Positions 23,840-27,410 of a stretch of DNA of 27,410 bases are shown one piece after another; position 1 is the first letter of the stretch, and every line of letters begins with the position of its first letter. The notes beneath the pieces are model-generated. The model was not told the DNA's origin, did not search any database, and worked only from the letters and a program-made list of their open reading frames with translations. Origin of the DNA: an uncultured bacterium (lineage in GTDB: Bacteria; Bacteroidota; Bacteroidia; Bacteroidales; Muribaculaceae). Where the stretch lies: NCBI GenBank assembly GCA_946184715.1, contig CAMHGU010000006.1:1-27410 (forward strand). Reading direction: 5' to 3'. A program made the position numbers and the translations under genes.

Positions 23840-23863
23840 AGCGGTGGTTAACGACCGCGCTAT

Positions 23864-24775
23864 ATGAAGCATCTCGAAACCTACATAAAATACATACGAT
23901 ACGAGCTGAACCTCTCGGCGCATACCGTATCTTCGTATGTGCGCGACCTGAGCCAATTTGCCCGCTTTCTGGCCGGCAAGAGCGCCGATAGCAGCGAGGC
24001 TATCGACCTGCTGATGGCCACCCGCGCCGATATCCGGGCGTGGATGGTGGAGCTTTCGAAAGAGCGGATGCAACCGCGCTCCATCCGCCGCAAGGCGCAA
24101 GCGCTACGCTCGTTCTACCGCTGGGCGATGGTAGTGGGGCTGACGGCTGACAATCCTGCCGCCGACCTCCACCTTGCCAAGCCTGCCAAGCGGCTTCCGC
24201 AGTACGTGCGCGACACCGATATGGAGCGTATCCTCGACGCTACCGAGCCTGACCCCGACGACTTTGTAGCCGTGCGCAACCATCTGATTATCGACCTTCT
24301 GTACCAGACGGGCATACGCCGCGCCGAGCTTATATCGCTCCGCGATGCCGATGTCGATACCGCCGCGCGCCGCATCAAAGTGATGGGCAAGCGAGCCAAA
24401 GAGCGGATAGTGCCCATAGGCGACGACCTCGCCGCCCATATCGACACCTACCGCGCCCTGCGCGACGACCTTACCGGAGGCCCCACCGAGGCGTTCTTCA
24501 CCCGCCCCACGGGCCTAAGCCTATACCCCTCGCTGGTGTATAAGATAGTGCACGAAGCGCTCGCTTCGGCCGCCGTGAAGCAGCGCTCGCCCCACACGCT
24601 GCGACACTCCTTCGCATCGGCTATGCTCAACAACGGCGCCGAGCTCAACAGCGTCAAGACCCTCTTAGGCCACGCCTCGCTCGCCGCCACCCAAGTATAT
24701 ACTCATATAACCATAAGCGAACTTCAACAAAATTATCAACTCGCCCACCCCAGGGCATCTAAAACGAAAGGATAA
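23864..24775 (+). CDS. xerC: Tyrosine site-specific recombinase, XerC/XerD type
   Basis: A 303-aa recombinase with the XerC/D layout: SAM-like N-terminal DNA-binding domain (about 1-95) and C-terminal catalytic domain. All catalytic residues are visible: R152 (TGIRRAEL), K176 (MGKRAKE), H244 and R247 (HTLRHSF), H270 (LLGHASL) and the nucleophile Y279 (TQVYTHI). It probably acts in chromosome dimer resolution at dif. The order rpsU-xerC-hpf is a conserved Bacteroidales arrangement as I recall it, which argues for a housekeeping role rather than a phage or transposon integrase. XerC and XerD cannot be told apart with certainty here. The next gene starts 2 nt after its stop. Confidence 0.9.
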   Translation: MKHLETYIKYIRYELNLSAHTVSSYVRDLSQFARFLAGKSADSSEAIDLLMATRADIRAWMVELSKERMQPRSIRRKAQALRSFYRWAMVVGLTADNPAADLHLAKPAKRLPQYVRDTDMERILDATEPDPDDFVAVRNHLIIDLLYQTGIRRAELISLRDADVDTAARRIKVMGKRAKERIVPIGDDLAAHIDTYRALRDDLTGGPTEAFFTRPTGLSLYPSLVYKIVHEALASAAVKQRSPHTLRHSFASAMLNNGAELNSVKTLLGHASLAATQVYTHITISELQQNYQLAHPRASKTKG

Positions 24776-24777
24776 TT

Positions 24778-25068
24778 ATGAAAGTAACTGTCAAATCGAT
24801 CCACTTCGATGCTACCGAAAAGCTCGAAGCATTCATCAGCAAGAAAGCTGAGAAAATCGCTAAGCACAACGAGGAACTCACCGAGATGGAGGTGACTCTC
24901 AAAGTGGTAAAGCCCGAAACCGCGCTCAATAAGGAGTGTGCCGTGAAGCTCAAAGGCGGCGACGCCGACCTCTTCGCCTCGAAGATTGCCGACACCTTTG
25001 AGGAGGCCTACGACCTCGCCCTCGACGCTCTCAAGCGCCAGCTCGAAAAGTCAAAAGGCAAGAAATGA
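24778..25068 (+). CDS. hpf: Ribosome hibernation promoting factor, short form
   Basis: A 96-aa protein of the RaiA/HPF (former sigma-54 modulation) family, which binds the 30S decoding region and silences ribosomes in slow growth. The beta-alpha-beta-beta-beta-alpha fold is apparent: KVTVKSIHFDATEKLEAFISKKAEKI, then MEVTLKVV, and the C-terminal helix DTFEEAYDLALDALKRQLEKSKGKK. It lacks the C-terminal dimerisation domain of long HPF, so it is the short type. It starts 2 nt after the xerC stop and its own stop overlaps the next start (ATGA). Confidence 0.93.
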   Translation: MKVTVKSIHFDATEKLEAFISKKAEKIAKHNEELTEMEVTLKVVKPETALNKECAVKLKGGDADLFASKIADTFEEAYDLALDALKRQLEKSKGKK

Positions 25069-25667
25069 GACTGTTAACCCGCTGCGCCGCTATCCTCGTC
25101 TTCGCCGCCATCACAGCAACGGCCGTAGCGAGCGACGACGCGCGCCGCGCTTACGATAATCCTATGCAAGAAACCATCACATTGGGTGGCAACCCCATCC
25201 ACACCGTAGGCAAACTGCCGGCTATAGGCGACGACCTCAGCTCGCTCACCCTCGCCGCGCGCGACCTCTCCGATATCCACCTCGCCGACTTCCACGGGCG
25301 CAAGGTGATTCTCAACATCTTCCCCAGCTTAGACACGCAGGTGTGTGCCACCTCGGTGCGTAAGTTCAACGTGGCCGCCGCCAAACTCGAAGGCGCTGTG
25401 CTGCTCTGCGTCTCGGTCGATCTGCCCTTCGCTATGAGCCGCTTCTGCTCCACCGAAGGCATCGAGAACGTGGTCAACGGCTCCGCCTTCCGCGACCCGG
25501 AATTCGGGCAGCGTCTGGGCCTGACAATCGCCGATGGCAATATGCGCGGCCTGCTGGCTCGTGCCGTCCTTGTCCTCGATGAGGAAGGTAAGCTCATATA
25601 TCGCGAGCTGGTAAGCGAAGTGGCCAATGAGCCTAACTACGAGGCCGCCCTCGCTGCCGTCAAATAA
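25065..25667 (+). CDS. tpx: Thiol peroxidase (Tpx-type peroxiredoxin) with probable signal peptide
   Basis: Atypical 2-Cys peroxiredoxin that reduces hydroperoxides. The core NIFPSLDTQVCATSVRKFN contains the peroxidatic C94. C128 in SRFCSTEGIENV is the resolving cysteine. GLLARAVLVLDEEGKLIYRELV and EPNYEAAL match the family end. From the ATG at 25065 the protein is 200 aa and begins with a plausible signal peptide: R2 and R6, a hydrophobic stretch 8-21, and cleavage after AVA at 22. The usual family length of about 167 aa would match a start at Met34 (25164). The ATGA overlap with hpf supports the longer form. Export to the periplasm is inferred. Confidence 0.88.
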   Translation: MRLLTRCAAILVFAAITATAVASDDARRAYDNPMQETITLGGNPIHTVGKLPAIGDDLSSLTLAARDLSDIHLADFHGRKVILNIFPSLDTQVCATSVRKFNVAAAKLEGAVLLCVSVDLPFAMSRFCSTEGIENVVNGSAFRDPEFGQRLGLTIADGNMRGLLARAVLVLDEEGKLIYRELVSEVANEPNYEAALAAVK

Positions 25668-25679
25668 CAGCGTCCGACG

Positions 25680-25691
25680 GGCGTTAACGCC
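25680..25691. repeat. 12-bp perfect palindrome after tpx
   Basis: GGCGTTAACGCC lies 12 nt past the tpx stop and is followed by TATTCTT. It could form a small hairpin or serve as a protein-binding site. It shares the GTTAAC core with the palindrome ahead of xerC. Confidence 0.4.
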
Positions 25692-25708
25692 TATTCTTCA
25701 ATACAATC

Positions 25709-25746
25709 AGCGCGGCTGCTCTCCCTTTGAGGCGGGCAGCCGCGCT
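25709..25746. terminator. Bidirectional terminator between tpx and DUF3987 gene
   Basis: AGCGCGGCTGC and GCAGCCGCGCT form a perfect 11-bp GC-rich stem around a 16-nt loop, between two convergent genes. There is a short TT on the plus-strand side and TGATTG on the minus-strand side. It probably serves both transcripts. Confidence 0.65.
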
Positions 25747-25751
25747 TGGCG

Positions 25752-26861
25752 TCAGTCACCGAGGAGGCCGGCTACGTCGCCGGCCGTGAGTGGCCGCGTG
25801 TCGAAGCTGCCGCCCCGCAGCGCGTGCTCCACGCGCCGCGCCGTAGCCTCGAAGTAGGGCATACACGATATGGCGTAGCGCATCGCCGCGGCGCCTACGG
25901 TGGCCGAACGTCGCCGAGCGTCGTAGTCGAGCACCACCTGAGCTATGCCGGCGATGCGCACCACCTGTATCAGCTGCTTGGAATAGACCGATGCCAAAAA
26001 GTCGCTACGCTCGCGGCGGCGTGCCAGCGAGGTGGCGGCGTAGAAGCGGTCGTAGAGCCGCTGCGCCTCACGGCTCAGCTCGACGCTCGCCGGCGCAAAC
26101 GCAAGGCAGTGATTAACGAGCGCCTCCCAGCGGCTCATCGCAGCGGCAATATCACGGCGGCTCACCGCGCTATTGCCGGCCGCACCGGGCTGCCCGCTCG
26201 CGATGAAGAGAAACCGCTGCGCGAAGCCGCTCACAGCGAGCGACTCCTGCCCGAATGTGGCGCCCAGCAATCGTGGCTGCAGGCCGCCGAGAATGGTAAG
26301 GTAAGGCCGCGGTATCACATAAGGCGCGCGATTGTGTCGGTCCACCACCAGTTGTCCCTGATTGAACATCGTCAGCAGCTCGGAGACGGCCACGCTGCCG
26401 CTCTCCTTGCCCAGCTCGTTGAGGAAACCGGTAAGCTCATCGCGATAGAGCATCAGCCCCGCAGGGCTGTCGCGCAACGCCTCGCGTAGCGCAGTGTGGC
26501 TGCTGTCGCCCACGAAAAGGCGGCGGCTCGCGTCGTCACCGTCATCCTCGCCGGCGGCCAGCGCGTCGGCCTGCCGCAACGGCTTCAGTATCTGCTCTAT
26601 AGGCGCGCTCTTATTGCTACCGCTGCGCCCTATGCACGCTATCCACAGGCACGGCCAGTTGTCGTAGCGCCCCGCGATGTGATACTTGGTGCCGAGCGAA
26701 GCGCTCAATGCCGCGAGTTGCCCGCCTATCACATAGTCGCGCGGACAGTTGTAGGCCGCGGCGAGCACATCGGCCACCGCTTTCATAGTGCCCGGCAGCG
26801 CAGGAAAGGTCGGCACCGCAACGGCGCCGATGCCATAAGGGTAAGAATCGGATTGTGTCAT
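25752..26861 (-). CDS. DUF3987-like P-loop protein
   Basis: A 369-aa protein that I assign to the DUF3987 family from its pattern. It has a P-loop-like GRSGSNKS (G78-S85) and a hydrophobic strand ending in RDEL (GLMLYRDEL, D141-E142) that fits Walker B, followed by GFLNELGKE. PYLTILGGLQPRLL and the SGFAQRFLFI segment are also characteristic. DUF3987 proteins commonly occur with primase-like genes in mobile elements. Here it stands alone and ends soon after TAGDVAGLLGD, shorter than many relatives that carry a C-terminal winged-helix-like tail. The ATG at 26861 is preferred; an upstream reading uses TTG at 26885. The function is unknown. Confidence 0.75.
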   Translation of the reverse strand: MTQSDSYPYGIGAVAVPTFPALPGTMKAVADVLAAAYNCPRDYVIGGQLAALSASLGTKYHIAGRYDNWPCLWIACIGRSGSNKSAPIEQILKPLRQADALAAGEDDGDDASRRLFVGDSSHTALREALRDSPAGLMLYRDELTGFLNELGKESGSVAVSELLTMFNQGQLVVDRHNRAPYVIPRPYLTILGGLQPRLLGATFGQESLAVSGFAQRFLFIASGQPGAAGNSAVSRRDIAAAMSRWEALVNHCLAFAPASVELSREAQRLYDRFYAATSLARRRERSDFLASVYSKQLIQVVRIAGIAQVVLDYDARRRSATVGAAAMRYAISCMPYFEATARRVEHALRGGSFDTRPLTAGDVAGLLGD

Positions 26862-26937
26862 TGTGTGTAAGTATTTGTAGCTCAATAAAATAAGTTATCA
26901 GCCGCGCCGATAGAGCCAAGCGGCCGCATCAGCACTG

Positions 26938-26969
26938 CAAAGATAATACTTGAAATGGCGATTTACAAG
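26938..26969 (-). promoter_or_regulatory. Bacteroidota promoter for DUF3987 gene
   Basis: On the minus strand CTTG (26966-26969), 20 nt, then TATCTTTG (26938-26945). It has the same two boxes and the same spacing as the rfbB promoter. The expected start is near 26931, giving a leader of about 70 nt. Confidence 0.7.
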
Positions 26970-27410
26970 CCTTTGCCCGAATAAATTGGCATATTACCTC
27001 GGTCCACCTACTCTCAGCCCCACCAATGTGTTAACGACATCGGCAGGTCTTCAACCTGACCCCATCCACAGCGCACCTTTGCAACGTAGCAGCCTCTCCA
27101 TTAGTCCTATAAGTCCGTAGAGATGCCTCGATGACGCCGTGGTGACCGACGGAGCGGGCAACCCCTTGGGGTTGCAATCACGATTAGCTGGGGGTTGAGA
27201 CGCCACCGGCGGCTCTACCCCTGGAACGCGCGTCTCCTCTATATAACGAACCCCTTGCGGGTTCGAATTATGGGCACGACGAGATGACCCGCCTGCGGCG
27301 GTCTCCTGCTCATACCATCGTCTCGCCTCATTGGCATCCACATCGGCACTCCACATCGGCACATCTTCGACGTGCCGACACGAGTGGGGCGCCATCCGGT
27401 CACACAGTGC
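26970..27410. repeat. Non-coding region with REP-like palindromes and short repeats
   Basis: About 440 bases without a believable gene. Palindromes include CAGGT/ACCTG (27044-27058), the perfect GCAACCCCTTGGGGTTGC (27158-27175), a 14-bp stem with two mismatches (27191-27221), CGAACCC/GGGTTCG (27247-27265), CCGCC/GGCGG (27289-27301) and TCGGCAC/GTGCCGA (27356-27378). CCACATCGGCAC occurs twice in tandem with a 13-bp period (27338-27362). The density of unrelated-looking stems, several with short TT or TGC loops, resembles REP-type repeat clusters of Bacteroidales. The element continues past the window edge. Confidence 0.6.

Noticed and set aside
23864..24775. A mobile-element integrase
   Set aside because: The recombinase has XerC/D size and motifs and sits in the conserved rpsU-xerC-hpf order. 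No element ends or cargo flank it.
27051..27395. A 114-codon minus-strand frame in the palindrome cluster
   Set aside because: It is a translation of hairpin repeats (NPQGVRYIEETRVPGVEPP and similar). It has no good start context and resembles spurious repeat-derived proteins of Bacteroidales.
26970..27410. A CRISPR array at the right end
   Set aside because: The repeats differ in length and sequence, have no regular spacers, and there are no cas genes in the window.

Overview
The window comes from a GC-rich member of the Bacteroidales, most likely the Muribaculaceae (S24-7) or a close relative. Four near-consensus Bacteroidota promoters (TTTG or CTTG, 19-20 nt, TAnnTTTG) are visible. The RNA polymerase and ribosomal proteins are of Bacteroidales type, and genes such as the small TPR protein and the Fdt-type sugar genes are familiar from that order. 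The assignment is inference from sequence character, not a database match.

Region 1 (1-13123, all on the minus strand) is the core gene-expression locus. Read in its own direction it runs: promoter, tRNA-Thr(UGU), tRNA-Tyr(GUA), tRNA-Thr(GGU), tuf, tRNA-Trp(CCA), secE, nusG, rplK, rplA, rplJ, rplL, rpoB, rpoC, and a strong terminator-like hairpin. Further hairpins lie between tuf and tRNA-Trp, between rplL and rpoB (where E. coli has an attenuator and processing site), and between rpoB and rpoC.

Region 2 (13236-20138) starts with a small minus-strand TPR protein and a tight divergent promoter pair. A plus-strand operon of seven genes follows: rfbB and rfbA (dTDP-glucose activation and 4,6-dehydration), two FdtA/WxcM-like cupin ketoisomerase paralogues, an FdtB-like PLP aminotransferase, an AlgI/PatB-type MBOAT acyltransferase and a membrane-anchored SGNH-like partner. 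The genes overlap or nearly touch. The pathway points to a dTDP-3-amino-3,6-dideoxyhexose plus O-acylation of a surface glycan. No glycosyltransferase, flippase or N-acyltransferase is present here.

Region 3 (20263-23093, plus) holds a Xaa-Pro aminopeptidase, a gamma-carbonic-anhydrase-like hexapeptide protein and a SemiSWEET sugar transporter, closed by a good terminator.

Region 4 (23136-25746, plus) holds rpsU (bS21) behind a leader of about 255 nt with clear secondary structure, then a XerC/D recombinase, a short ribosome hibernation factor, and a thiol peroxidase that appears to carry a signal peptide. From memory, in Bacteroides rpsU-xerC-hpf sit directly upstream of, and in line with, the tRNA-tuf cluster. 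Here they are about 10 kb away in the opposite orientation, so this looks like a rearrangement with insertion.

Region 5 (25709-27410) holds a minus-strand DUF3987 P-loop protein, probably an accessory gene related to mobile elements. Beyond it are about 450 non-coding bases packed with REP-like palindromes and short repeats. The least explained parts of the window are the rpsU leader, the minimal dTDP-sugar/MBOAT cassette with atypical active-site residues, and the palindrome cluster.
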